Source: Clostridia bacterium (GTDB lineage Bacteria; Bacillota; Clostridia; Oscillospirales; CAG-272). Taken from it: DNA of 59,170 nt. Location of the stretch: assembly GCA_017623975.1 (NCBI GenBank), contig JAGANX010000043.1, forward strand, positions 1 through 59,170, in the 5' to 3' direction. The notes under the pieces are model-generated. The model saw only the letters and a list, made by a program, of their open reading frames with translations, did not search any database and was not told where the DNA came from. A program made the translations under genes and the position numbers. This document shows, piece after piece, positions 9,691 to 18,226 of this stretch; the first letter of the stretch is position 1; every line of letters begins with the position of its first letter.

Positions 9691-9834
9691 AAGGGGCTGT
9701 TGCATTTAAGGATTTTCAAAAATATTTGTATAATTTTGCTAACAAAAAAAGCACATCGCTACGAAAACGATGTGCTTTTTTTGTGCTGCTTGTATATCTA
9801 ATGGAAAAATTTCCCGAAACTGCAACAGCCCCTT
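9691..9834. repeat. 14-bp inverted repeat flanking a terminator hairpin
   Basis: AAGGGGCTGTTGCA (9691-9704) and its exact complement TGCAACAGCCCCTT (9821-9834) enclose about 116 bases with a strong terminator in the middle. The arms resemble the terminal repeats of small insertion elements, but no transposase and no clear target duplication are present. Confidence 0.6.
9744..9784. terminator. Bidirectional terminator between the membrane protein and GH36 genes
   Basis: A perfect 15-bp stem (9744-9758 with 9768-9782) starts with A7 and ends with T7, so it works on either strand. Confidence 0.9.
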
Positions 9835-9838
9835 CCGT

Positions 9839-11446
9839 TTATTTAAAAAGTCTTGGGTTAAATATTTCGTTACCCGTTTCCTTATACCAATTAAATGTAA
9901 CCTCTTTACCGTTTACAAGGTAGTGTGACGGTGTCGTTGTTTCCATCCAATCAAGAGGAATGAATTCGTCCTTTTGAACTGAAGCGATTTCAAAGGCTTT
10001 TTGAAGCTCCTTTTCCTCGTCCTCACTTAAAATTCCTGGCTTGCAGGAAACGAAAAGGGGAGAGCCACTTTGCGCCAAGGCAAAAAGCCACTCTTTGTTA
10101 AGTTTCCAATCAATAGCGCCGGTGATGCCAACGCAGTCGGCATCTGTCATAAAGAAGGAACGGTTTTGGCAGTTTCTAAATGCCAATGTATTCACGCCCA
10201 TTTTTGCAGTTCTTGACCATTCAAAGCCGCTTGTGTCGTCCCCTGTACGGTTAAGCTGGTGTATTCCTGCACAAAGGTGACCGATACAGTTGCAACCAAT
10301 AATTACAGCACCGTTTGATGACTCCTTAATTGCCATGTAAAAGTCCTTTATAATCTGCGCGCTTGTTCTTGTGCGGTCATAGAAGCACCAATCGTGGCTT
10401 GTCATACTTTCGGGTAGCTCAAAGCCCCAGCGGTCAAAAATATCAAAGGTGGAAAAGTCGTGCTTGATTAATGTGTAGCCCCAATCTATAATTCGCCTTG
10501 TGGTTTCTTTAACATATTCTATAACTTCCGGGTGAGAAGGGTCAAGGGCGTTTCTGCCCTTTCTTAAATACCAACTCTTTGGTAATTCTATCTTTCTTGG
10601 CTCATCGTCCCTGCCGTTAATAAGGTAACGCACCCAAATTCCCGGGCGCACACCCTGTGCCTTTATGTCGCTTGCAAGCTTTTTCATATCGAAAAATCTT
10701 TCGTTTAGCTTGTCCCAAGGGGCATCACACGAGTTTAGTTGCCATCCGTCATCAATAACCATATAAGGAATGTTTTCACAATTTTGGCACATTCTTTTTA
10801 CAAACTTGGTATCCTCCACAATTTCCTCTTGTGAGGATTTTCCGTAGGCATAGTACCAGTTGTTGGAGCCATAAACTATATGGTCTGGTAAATATGGTTC
10901 GGGATTTAAAACAGAGCAGAAGGATTGCAAAGCAGAGTAAGCGCTAACGCCCTTGTATTCCTTAAACACAACGGTAGCACATTCAAGCATTTTTCCGTTA
11001 AGCAAAACGCCCTTTCCTCCGTTGCGTGTGTCAAGCCACAAGGTAACTCCGCACTCATCATATTGCCAAAAAGCCAAGGAATTAGGCTGTACCAAGACGC
11101 CCATACATTCGGTAAATCTGTCACTGTAATCACGGTTTGCGTCGCTGCCGTTTGACACTGCTATGTACCAAGGCATACATCGTTCCGGGCGGATGGTTTG
11201 CCACTGTAAATCACCATAGCCACGCTCCCACGCATCTCCAAGCACCTTGACATCGGTGCGCATAGGTGCGTTCCAACGCAAGCGAACAAAGGAAAGCCCT
11301 TTTTTATATGCGGTTGCAAAAACCTTTAATTCGTCACCCTCTAATGTAAGCTTTGCACATCCGTCTTCGCAGTATGTAGAGTCAGTAAGTAAAACGCTAC
11401 TGTCGTCAAAATAAAGGGTAATGTTTGATGGAATGTTAGTTTTCAT
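9839..11446 (-). CDS. GH36-type alpha-galactosidase
   Basis: The predicted reaction is hydrolysis of terminal alpha-galactosides. A beta-sandwich N-terminus (about residues 1-190) precedes a TIM barrel. The barrel carries the VIDDGWQ strand (near 240), the nucleophile motif LIKHDFSTFD (Asp near 328) and the acid/base region NRTGDDTSGF (Asp near 403), as in clan GH-D. The length, 535 aa, is shorter than many GH36 enzymes (about 700) because the N-terminal domain is compact. No signal peptide is visible. The gene ends the five-gene minus-strand operon and lies 2 bases after the radical SAM gene, so expression is probably tied to it. A related clan member with another galactoside specificity is possible. 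Confidence 0.8.
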   Translation of the reverse strand: MKTNIPSNITLYFDDSSVLLTDSTYCEDGCAKLTLEGDELKVFATAYKKGLSFVRLRWNAPMRTDVKVLGDAWERGYGDLQWQTIRPERCMPWYIAVSNGSDANRDYSDRFTECMGVLVQPNSLAFWQYDECGVTLWLDTRNGGKGVLLNGKMLECATVVFKEYKGVSAYSALQSFCSVLNPEPYLPDHIVYGSNNWYYAYGKSSQEEIVEDTKFVKRMCQNCENIPYMVIDDGWQLNSCDAPWDKLNERFFDMKKLASDIKAQGVRPGIWVRYLINGRDDEPRKIELPKSWYLRKGRNALDPSHPEVIEYVKETTRRIIDWGYTLIKHDFSTFDIFDRWGFELPESMTSHDWCFYDRTRTSAQIIKDFYMAIKESSNGAVIIGCNCIGHLCAGIHQLNRTGDDTSGFEWSRTAKMGVNTLAFRNCQNRSFFMTDADCVGITGAIDWKLNKEWLFALAQSGSPLFVSCKPGILSEDEEKELQKAFEIASVQKDEFIPLDWMETTTPSHYLVNGKEVTFNWYKETGNEIFNPRLFK

Positions 11447-11448
11447 AA

Positions 11449-12321
11449 TTATTCTTCCTTAAATTTAGGTGTATATTTCACGCTTGAAGCGCTTTTATCC
11501 TGTATGTAGCCGTCAAAGCCAAGCTGGGTTGCATAATCAACCACGCTTTCATATTCAAAGGTGGTAATTTTTCGTTTAAGCTCTTTGTATGTGGGATCGC
11601 AAAACCCCGGTGTATATTGCGCCATTAATGATAGCTTAAAGGCGGAGACATCGAAGCTGTTTGATAAATCCCTCAAAATATCCATACTGTCACGGCGCAG
11701 GCTTGGTAAAACTAAGTGCCTAACAATAACGCCCTTTTTAAGACCTCCGCTTTCGTCAAAAACACATTTAGGTTGTAGTTTTAGCATAACGGATAAGGCG
11801 TTTTTCGCAACTTCATAATAGTTTTTTGCCCGTGAATACTTTTCGGAGTAAACAGGAGAAAAATATTTGATGTCGGTCAAAAAAACATCCACGTATCCCG
11901 CCATTTTTAAAATTTCCGTATCAAGCTCATAGCCTGAGGTGTTATAAACAACAGGTATTTTTAATTCATTTTTTATCAGGTCAAGGGCTTGCCTGATTTT
12001 GTCACCGTAATGGGTTGGGGTAACAAGGTTAATGTTGCAAGCGCCAATGTCCTGTAAGCGTAGCATTTCATCGGCTAACTCACGGACAGAGTATTTTTTG
12101 CCGTACCCCTCGTGGCTGATATCACGGTTTTGGCAATAGACACATTTTAGGTTGCAGCCACTAAAAAAGATTGCACCGCTACCATTTCCAAGGGACACGC
12201 AGGGCTCTTCCCATTGGTGCAGCATAATCTTGGCGATTTTTATATTTTCACCGCTTTTGCACCACCCTGTGTCGTTTTTTCTGTCAATATTGCACTTTCT
12301 CGGGCATAAATTACAGTTCAT
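11449..12321 (-). CDS. Radical SAM protein, PflA-like (COG1313 type)
   Basis: This 290-aa protein has the [4Fe-4S]-binding motif CNLKCVYC (near residues 55-62), preceded by an N-terminal cysteine cluster CNLCPRKC and a GWCKSG segment. That pattern is typical of the uncharacterised pyruvate-formate-lyase-activase-like family found beside varied genes. It should cleave S-adenosylmethionine to a 5'-deoxyadenosyl radical; the target is unknown. GAAGGTG precedes the ATG. It is followed after 2 bases by the GH36 gene and preceded by the RNHCP gene. No pyruvate formate-lyase is encoded in the window, so the activase name describes similarity only. Confidence 0.82.
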   Translation of the reverse strand: MNCNLCPRKCNIDRKNDTGWCKSGENIKIAKIMLHQWEEPCVSLGNGSGAIFFSGCNLKCVYCQNRDISHEGYGKKYSVRELADEMLRLQDIGACNINLVTPTHYGDKIRQALDLIKNELKIPVVYNTSGYELDTEILKMAGYVDVFLTDIKYFSPVYSEKYSRAKNYYEVAKNALSVMLKLQPKCVFDESGGLKKGVIVRHLVLPSLRRDSMDILRDLSNSFDVSAFKLSLMAQYTPGFCDPTYKELKRKITTFEYESVVDYATQLGFDGYIQDKSASSVKYTPKFKEE

Positions 12322-12350
12322 AAAGCACCTTCAATTTCTGCTTTTTGCAT

Positions 12351-12680
12351 TTATAAAGTACCTGCTGTTAATTTTATTATTTTTGTGATGCTGTCAGGCT
12401 GCACATCTGCCTCGTGGGCGGTGCGGTTTCTTTTGATTTCTCCGCAAATACGGCATTTGTGCAAAATAATGTAGCCTTTTTTGGAGTCGATTTCTACCTT
12501 GATAGGGTCCATAACTCCTCCGCAGGGGTTTTGCCTGTCTCCCGGCATTATGTCAACATGCTTTGAGCATAAGCATTTGGGACAGTGGTTTCTTGATGAA
12601 TAACCAAGGGGCTTTACCTCAAAGCCACAGTTTTCACATATAAAGCCGTTATCGTTTTTTGTAAATCTCTTGTTTTCCAT
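12351..12680 (-). CDS. RNHCP domain protein
   Basis: The 109-aa protein carries the motif that names the RNHCP family (SRNHCPKCLCS near residues 29-39), flanked by CENCG upstream and CRICGE downstream. This suggests two zinc-ribbon knuckles that bind metal and possibly nucleic acid. The family is small and uncharacterised. It sits between mnmE (20 bases upstream) and the radical SAM gene (29 bases downstream) in the same operon. A link to RNA metabolism is an inference from mnmE and the methyltransferase next to it. Confidence 0.8.
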   Translation of the reverse strand: MENKRFTKNDNGFICENCGFEVKPLGYSSRNHCPKCLCSKHVDIMPGDRQNPCGGVMDPIKVEIDSKKGYIILHKCRICGEIKRNRTAHEADVQPDSITKIIKLTAGTL

Positions 12681-12700
12681 ATGAATTCCTTAATTCTGCA

Positions 12701-14068
12701 CTATTTTCCTACGCAAAATCTTGCAAAAATGGTGTTGACTATTTCTTCGCTTGCCCCCTTGGCATCTATCATATCAAGGTCGGACAAGGCTTTTTCAAGG
12801 GCAAAAAGCACAATATCCGGTGTTTGCCCAAAATCAAGGGCTTCCCTTGCATTTATTGCTTCATCAAGAGCTAAGCTTACGCTTGAAAACTGCCTTGCGT
12901 TTGAAACAATACCGTCATTTGACAAGTCAATTTCCCCTAAGCTATAAAGACCCTCAACTGTGCTTGCAAGCTCCTCATACCCCTTTTGATTCTTTGCGCT
13001 GATATAAACTGTTTTTAGGCAAATTTTGTTAATTTCATCTATGAAGCTTTGAGAAATAGCGGGGGGAGTGTCTGTTTTGTTAATAATTGCAATAGCACTT
13101 TTGCCCCTTGCACTTTCTAAAATAAAGCGGTCCTCGTCCGTTTCCCGAACGCTTTGATCAAAAACGCATAAAAGAAGCTCAGAGTCCGCAATTTTTTCCT
13201 TTGCCCGTTCAATTCCTATTTTTTCAACAGTGTCTTGGCTGTTTCTTATTCCTGCCGTGTCAGCAAGATTCAAGGTAACTCCGCCAAGGGATGCCGTATG
13301 CTCAATTACGTCACGGGTGGTACCTGCAATATCCGTAACTATGGCTACATTGTCGTGCAAAAGCATATTGTAAAGTGAGCTTTTTCCTGCGTTTGGCTTG
13401 CCTACAATTGCGGTTTTTATACCCTCGCAAACAGCCCTGCCTGCACGGTAGCTTTTTTTCAAGGCTTCAAGCTCACTGCACACTTGGTTTAGCGTGCTTG
13501 CCATTTCCTCTCTCGTTGCGTCCTCAATATCCTCGTCGGGATAGTCAACCGTTGCATATGCGTGGGAAATCAAACTGAGCATTTTTTCACGTACGCCCTC
13601 TATCCTTTTGGAAAGCGCACCGCGAGCTTGGGATGAGGATAAGCGAAGCTGGCTGTCAGTTCTTGCATCTATAACATTTCCAATAGCCTCAGCCCTTGAA
13701 AGCGTTAATTTTCCGTTGATATAGGCACGCCTTGTGAACTCTCCTGCGCTTGCCATTTCCGCCCCTTGGGAAAGGACACTTTCAAGCACCGCTTGGGTAA
13801 CGTAAATACCGCCGTGACAGCAAATTTCGCACACGTCCTCCCCTGTAAATGAGTTGGGAGCCTTAAAGTATGTCAAAATACCGTCATCAATTATATCGCC
13901 GTCACGCAAAATTTCACCGTAGTAGCATTTACGCGGCTCCAAATTATTCGATTTTGTGCGGACAACCCTTTTTCCAATTTCAAGAGCATCGTCTCCACTT
14001 ATTCTTATGACAGCCACACCGCCTTTTCCGTGGGCGGTTGATATTGCTGCTATCGTTTTATTTAACAT
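12701..14068 (-). CDS. mnmE: tRNA modification GTPase MnmE
   Basis: MnmE works with MnmG to add the cmnm5 group to U34 of certain tRNAs. The N-terminal tetrahydrofolate-binding domain (about residues 1-118) begins IAAISTAHGKGGVAVIRISG. The helical domain is interrupted by a G domain (about 215-370) with P-loop GKPNAGKSSLYN, DIAGTTRD, DTAG and NKTD. The C-terminus ends FCVGK, the catalytic CxGK motif. The length of 455 aa is normal. GAAGGGGA precedes the ATG. It follows the YtqB-like methyltransferase by 62 bases. mnmG is not in the window. Confidence 0.97.
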   Translation of the reverse strand: MLNKTIAAISTAHGKGGVAVIRISGDDALEIGKRVVRTKSNNLEPRKCYYGEILRDGDIIDDGILTYFKAPNSFTGEDVCEICCHGGIYVTQAVLESVLSQGAEMASAGEFTRRAYINGKLTLSRAEAIGNVIDARTDSQLRLSSSQARGALSKRIEGVREKMLSLISHAYATVDYPDEDIEDATREEMASTLNQVCSELEALKKSYRAGRAVCEGIKTAIVGKPNAGKSSLYNMLLHDNVAIVTDIAGTTRDVIEHTASLGGVTLNLADTAGIRNSQDTVEKIGIERAKEKIADSELLLCVFDQSVRETDEDRFILESARGKSAIAIINKTDTPPAISQSFIDEINKICLKTVYISAKNQKGYEELASTVEGLYSLGEIDLSNDGIVSNARQFSSVSLALDEAINAREALDFGQTPDIVLFALEKALSDLDMIDAKGASEEIVNTIFARFCVGK

Positions 14069-14130
14069 AATATTTCCCCTTCGTGATTGCAGAAAGCAAA
14101 AATCAGATGTTTAATTTGTTCCCTTTAAAA

Positions 14131-14685
14131 TTATTTCTTTTCCACAATGAAAAAGTACGGTGATGTGGGAGAGTTTACAATTTGGAACTGTGAAATACTC
14201 ATTTCAAATCTTGAAAGGGAGGAAAAATATTCACGAAGCATAACCCCTTCCTCATACCCCTCAGGGTGACCGGGATAAACCGCTACCAACAAAATACCGT
14301 CGTGGTCAAGCATTTCAATGGCGTTTTGGACAGCAGGCAGAGTCGTTTCTCGCTTAGTGGTTAAGGCTTTGTTACCGCTACCGGGCAAATAGCCTAAATT
14401 AAACATTCCCGCTTTGATTTTTTCGCTTATGTAATTTTTCGCATTATGGTGGGAGTCAAGTATCAATGTATAGTTCTTTGGGCAATTCTCCTTTTCCAAA
14501 AAAGCACTTGTACTTTCAAGCGCGCCCTTTTGTATGTCAAAGGCGTAAACCTTACCGCTTTCACCAACGGTTTTGGAAAGAAAGCAGGTATCGTGTCCGT
14601 TGCCCATTGTAAAATCAGCGCAAATATCCCCCTCTTTTAAGTGAGATAAGATAAAATGCTTTTGTAATGTCAGTAAATCCGTCAT
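14131..14685 (-). CDS. Class I SAM-dependent methyltransferase, YtqB-like (putative rRNA methylase)
   Basis: The 184-aa protein has the SAM-binding glycine-rich loop in DFTMGNGHDT (about residues 24-33), an acidic residue after the second strand (AFDIQKG), and FNLGYLPGSGNKALTT, the conserved NLGYLPG segment of the putative rRNA methylase family that includes Bacillus YtqB. The substrate has been called rRNA by family name, but its real target is not settled. It is the first gene of the five-gene minus operon, directly behind the promoter at 14749-14777. Confidence 0.85.
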   Translation of the reverse strand: MTDLLTLQKHFILSHLKEGDICADFTMGNGHDTCFLSKTVGESGKVYAFDIQKGALESTSAFLEKENCPKNYTLILDSHHNAKNYISEKIKAGMFNLGYLPGSGNKALTTKRETTLPAVQNAIEMLDHDGILLVAVYPGHPEGYEEGVMLREYFSSLSRFEMSISQFQIVNSPTSPYFFIVEKK

Positions 14686-14748
14686 AAATTTCTCCGTTGA
14701 AATAAAAACGAGACGCTATGGCTTTCGTCCCATGTATTTTCTATTCCA

Positions 14749-14777
14749 ATTATACATTCGATTTCCTTCTTTGTCAA
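14749..14777 (-). promoter_or_regulatory. Consensus promoter of the methyltransferase-mnmE-RNHCP-radical SAM-GH36 operon
   Basis: Minus strand TTGACA (14772-14777) and TATAAT (14749-14754) with 17 bp spacing. No terminator is seen between the five genes below it. Confidence 0.85.
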
Positions 14778-14794
14778 GTTATTATATATTTATC

Positions 14795-14823
14795 TTGACA
14801 AAATTGATGCTTGGTGCTAAAAT
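14795..14823 (+). promoter_or_regulatory. Sigma-A promoter of alaS
   Basis: TTGACA (14795-14800) and TAAAAT (14818-14823) are 17 bp apart. The leader is only about 40 nt, too short for a T-box. Confidence 0.88.
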
Positions 14824-14868
14824 GTATGTGTTTAATTTTAGAATAAGTTTTTGAAAGGAATTTGACCT

Positions 14869-17487
14869 ATGAAATGGACATCCTTAAATGATTTGAGAGA
14901 AAAATATCTTAGCTTCTTTGAATCAAAGGGGCATTTAAGATTGCCAAGTTTTTCCTTGGTACCAAATAACGATAAATCCTTGCTGCTTATCAACTCCGGC
15001 ATGGCACCTATGAAAAAGTTTTTTACAGGCGAGGTAACACCGCCAAGAAACAGAGTTACAACCTGCCAAAAATGTATAAGAACACCTGACCTTGAACGTG
15101 TAGGACATACTGCGCGTCACGGTACATTCTTTGAAATGCTGGGTAACTTTTCCTTCGGTGACTACTTTAAGGTTGAGGCAATTGACTGGGCATGGGAGTT
15201 TTTAACCAAGACCCTTGAAATTCCACAAAATCTTTTGTGGCCGTCAATTTATGAAAATGACGAGGAAGCATATGATATTTGGAAGAACAGAATAGGCGTA
15301 CCGGAAGAACATATAGTTCGTCTTGGCAAGGCTGATAACTTCTGGGAGCATGGCTCAGGTCCTTGCGGTCCTTGCTCCGAGATATATTTTGACAGAGGTG
15401 CAGAGCGCGGCTGCGGCTCACCTGACTGTAAGCCCGGATGCGATTGCGACAGATTTATGGAAATTTGGAACAACGTGTTCTCTCAGTTTAACAATGACGG
15501 TCAAGGCAACTATACAGAGCTTACACAAAAGAACATTGATACAGGTATGGGTCTTGAAAGACTTGCTTGCGTTATGCAAAATGTAGAAAATATGTTTGAG
15601 GTTGACTCTGTTCGTAAAATTCTTGACAAGGTTTGTGAAATTTCAGGCAAGAAATACGGTGACAATAGCGATAACGATATTTCCATCCGTGTTGTTACCG
15701 ACCATACAAGAAGCGCTATGTTTATGATTTCCGACGGCGTTATTCCTTCTAACGAGGGCAGGGGCTACGTTCTTCGCAGAATTATCCGCCGCGCTTGTCG
15801 CCACGGTAAATTGCTTGGTATCAACCATCCATTCCTCGTTGATATGTGTAATGTTGCAATTGGCGAAAGCGGTGATGCATACAAGGAGCTTAAAGAAAAG
15901 GAAGACTACATCAAAAAGGTTCTTTCCTTGGAGGAGGAGCGCTTTGATGCTACAATTGACCAAGGTCTTTCTATTCTTGAAGGTCTTGTGGCTGACGCAA
16001 AGGCACAGGGCAAGAACACACTTGGCGGTGCCGAGGCGTTTAAGCTTTACGATACCTTTGGCTTCCCAATTGACTTAACAAGGGAAATCGCCGAGGAAAA
16101 CGGACTTGACACAGATATGGATGGCTTTAAGGCTCTTATGGAGGAGCAAAAGCAAAGAGCGAGAAATGCCCGCGCTCACATAAGCGGTTGGAGTGACAAG
16201 GCAAGGTCATTTGATATTGCAAAGACAGAGTTCCAAGGATATGAAAATTACGATTGCCAAGCTAAGGTGCTTGCAATTCTTGATGAAAATGGTGAGGGCG
16301 TTGATAGCATTAGCGAGGGCGAATGCTCAGTAATTCTTGACAGGACTACCTTCTACGGTGAAGGCGGCGGTCAGGTTGGCGACACCGGTGTTATTGTAAA
16401 TGGTGAAAATGAAATTGAAGTAGCTGACACTAAAAAGAGTGAGGGCGTTTACATTCATATGTGTAACGTTACTGAGGGCTCTTTAAGGGTTGGAGATACA
16501 GTAACCTGTAAGGTTGACGTGGCAAGACGCGAAGCAATTAAGCGTAACCACTCTGCTGTACATATGCTGCAAGCGGCGCTTCGCCGTGTGCTTGGCACAC
16601 ACGTTGAGCAGGCAGGCTCTTATGTTGATGAAAAAATTGGCAGATTTGACTTTACTCACTTTGCTGCTCTTACAAAGGAGGAAATTGCAAAGGTTGAGGC
16701 ACTTGTAAACAGTGCAATTTTGTCAGGTACACCTGTTGAAACAGTTGAAACAGATATTGAAACCGCACGCAAAAACGGTGCTATGGCTCTCTTTGGAGAA
16801 AAGTACGGCAGCGTTGTTCGCATGGTTAAAATGGGAGATTTCTCTGTTGAGCTTTGCGGCGGTACGCACCTTGACAATACCGCAAAGGCAGGTCTTTTCA
16901 AGATTATTACGGAAATTGGCGTTGCAGCAGGTACAAGACGTATTGAGGTTGTAACAGGCTACGGTGTATTAGACCTGCTTAATAATAAAGAAACTCTTAT
17001 TCTTTCCACCGCTAACGAATTGAAATGTCAAAATGTAAATGATATTGCAAAAAGAGCAAGCGCTGTTCAAGAGGAAATGCGCGGTCTTAAACGTGAAATT
17101 GACAGCCTTAACTCCAAGCTTGCAGGCGGCAGGGTTGACTCCTTAATTAACAATGCTAAAAGAGTTGGCAGCTTTGTTGTAATAACAGATGACTTGAAGG
17201 ATATGGGCATTGATGCTGTTCGTTCCTTGGGCGATACAATCAAAGACAAGGAGCCAAATGCAGTAGCGGTATTTGCTATCCATACAGGAGACAAGCTTAA
17301 TTTCTTGGCTGTTTGCGGTAAAGAGGCGGTTAAGAATGGCGCACATGCAGGCAATATCTTGCGTGAGGTTAGCGCAGTAACAGGCGGTAAGGGTGGCGGA
17401 CGCCCTGACAGTGCTATGAGCGGCGGAAAAGATATTTCCAAAATCGGCGATGCTTTGGCTATCGTTGCAGATTTGCTCAACAAATAA
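14869..17487 (+). CDS. alaS: Alanyl-tRNA synthetase
   Basis: The enzyme charges tRNA-Ala with alanine and edits mischarged Ser/Gly. The 872 aa match the family length. The class II catalytic core is N-terminal (FFTGEVTPP, CQKCIRTPDLERVG, RHGTFFEMLGNFSFGD). An editing domain follows with the zinc-binding HSAVHMLQ and ELCGGTHLDNT motifs. The C-terminal DHHA1-type oligomerisation domain ends near GGKGGGRPDSAMSGG. GAAAGGAA precedes the ATG. The gene has its own promoter and terminator and no T-box leader. Confidence 0.98.
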   Translation: MKWTSLNDLREKYLSFFESKGHLRLPSFSLVPNNDKSLLLINSGMAPMKKFFTGEVTPPRNRVTTCQKCIRTPDLERVGHTARHGTFFEMLGNFSFGDYFKVEAIDWAWEFLTKTLEIPQNLLWPSIYENDEEAYDIWKNRIGVPEEHIVRLGKADNFWEHGSGPCGPCSEIYFDRGAERGCGSPDCKPGCDCDRFMEIWNNVFSQFNNDGQGNYTELTQKNIDTGMGLERLACVMQNVENMFEVDSVRKILDKVCEISGKKYGDNSDNDISIRVVTDHTRSAMFMISDGVIPSNEGRGYVLRRIIRRACRHGKLLGINHPFLVDMCNVAIGESGDAYKELKEKEDYIKKVLSLEEERFDATIDQGLSILEGLVADAKAQGKNTLGGAEAFKLYDTFGFPIDLTREIAEENGLDTDMDGFKALMEEQKQRARNARAHISGWSDKARSFDIAKTEFQGYENYDCQAKVLAILDENGEGVDSISEGECSVILDRTTFYGEGGGQVGDTGVIVNGENEIEVADTKKSEGVYIHMCNVTEGSLRVGDTVTCKVDVARREAIKRNHSAVHMLQAALRRVLGTHVEQAGSYVDEKIGRFDFTHFAALTKEEIAKVEALVNSAILSGTPVETVETDIETARKNGAMALFGEKYGSVVRMVKMGDFSVELCGGTHLDNTAKAGLFKIITEIGVAAGTRRIEVVTGYGVLDLLNNKETLILSTANELKCQNVNDIAKRASAVQEEMRGLKREIDSLNSKLAGGRVDSLINNAKRVGSFVVITDDLKDMGIDAVRSLGDTIKDKEPNAVAVFAIHTGDKLNFLAVCGKEAVKNGAHAGNILREVSAVTGGKGGGRPDSAMSGGKDISKIGDALAIVADLLNK

Positions 17488-17495
17488 AAGATTAG

Positions 17496-17528
17496 GCAGG
17501 CAATGCGTGGCGCATTGTCTGCTTTTCT
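17496..17528 (+). terminator. Terminator of alaS
   Basis: A 12-bp stem GCAGGCAATGCG/CGCATTGTCTGC with one G-U pair and a 3-base loop, followed by TTTTCTT. Confidence 0.8.
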
Positions 17529-17530
17529 TA

Positions 17531-17586
17531 AAGTATCGTTTCACACGGTGAAACATATCGAGTTTGCCATTGGCAAACATATCGTT
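17531..17586. repeat. TATCG-punctuated double hairpin (array A)
   Basis: TATCG occurs three times (about 17534, 17556 and 17580) and separates two hairpins: GTTTCAC/GTGAAAC and GTTTGCCA/TGGCAAAC. Similar punctuated hairpins occur at 32019-32207 and 58521-58600. Confidence 0.6.
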
Positions 17587-17653
17587 AAAACCCACAACCA
17601 AAATATTTAACATCCAAATTGATGTAAATTGATGTATTTTATTTTGCTTGCTG

Positions 17654-17659
17654 TATAAT
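17654..17659 (+). promoter_or_regulatory. Probable -10 box of the 91-aa gene
   Basis: A perfect TATAAT lies 27 bases before the ATG, but the best -35 (TTGATG) is 19 bp away, so the promoter is weakly supported. Confidence 0.4.
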
Positions 17660-17685
17660 ATGGAAAAATTGTAAGGAGATAAAAA

Positions 17686-17961
17686 ATGAAAACTCTATTA
17701 GAAAAAATTTGGAATGGGGAATATAAGCCTTCTGAGGAAAATGTGCTTTACGGTGAGGAAGTAGTGCGAGCTACGCGGATACTCGATGCAAAAGAAAGAG
17801 AGCTATGGGAAAGGCTTGACACAGAAAGCAGGGAGCTTTTTGACAAAGTTATGGCTCATTATTACGATATGATAGACTACTACAAACGAGATTCTTATAT
17901 AAAGGGAGCATATTTTGCGGGAGCATTGATAAAGGAGCTTTTAATAAACGGCGAGGAATAA
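17686..17961 (+). CDS. Small unknown protein, DUF6809-like
   Basis: This 91-aa, helix-rich, soluble protein starts LLEKIWNGEYKPSE, has a charged middle (ERELWERLDTESRELFDKV) and ends in a small-residue helix AYFAGALIKELL. The layout resembles DUF6809-type proteins of Clostridia, but I cannot confirm this. AAGGAGAT is well placed before the ATG. It lies alone between alaS and an LRR gene, behind a hairpin repeat. The function is unknown. Confidence 0.7.
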   Translation: MKTLLEKIWNGEYKPSEENVLYGEEVVRATRILDAKERELWERLDTESRELFDKVMAHYYDMIDYYKRDSYIKGAYFAGALIKELLINGEE

Positions 17962-18166
17962 TAGGTCCAACAAGTGACCTGCTTCAACAATATATCTTTC
18001 TATTTGCATATCATTTTTTAACAGGTTGGCAGTGGCTAAGGGGTATTTTTTCGTGAGGCTAACGGTAAACATCTGCCATTTCTCACAAAAAAACGGCTTG
18101 GAATAATATAAAAACGGGTCGGAAATTGTAAGTATTGACAAAAAGTAAAAATGTAAAAAGAAATCT

Positions 18167-18195
18167 TTGACCTTTTGATTTGAATATGATAAAAT
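18167..18195 (+). promoter_or_regulatory. Sigma-A promoter of the LRR surface protein
   Basis: TTGACC (18167-18172) and TAAAAT (18190-18195) are separated by 17 bp. The 265 bases between the upstream gene and the LRR gene hold this promoter and nothing else I can support. Confidence 0.78.
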
Positions 18196-18226
18196 ATTAG
18201 TGCGAAAAAATAAAAGGAGTAAGATT

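Noticed and set aside
9691-9834. Insertion sequence
   Set aside because: Although the 14-bp ends look like terminal repeats, the core has no transposase and the flanks show no clear target duplication.
11449-12321. Pyruvate formate-lyase activating enzyme (pflA) as a specific assignment
   Set aside because: The N-terminal cysteine cluster and the lack of any pfl gene nearby fit the uncharacterised PflA-like family better, so no gene symbol was given.
14824-14868. T-box riboswitch upstream of alaS
   Set aside because: The leader is only about 45 bases, too short for the T-box stems, and no terminator/antiterminator pair is present.
17941-18141. 66-codon minus-strand frame between the small gene and the LRR gene
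   Set aside because: It overlaps the end of the 91-aa gene, has no ribosome binding site or promoter, and shows no recognisable family.
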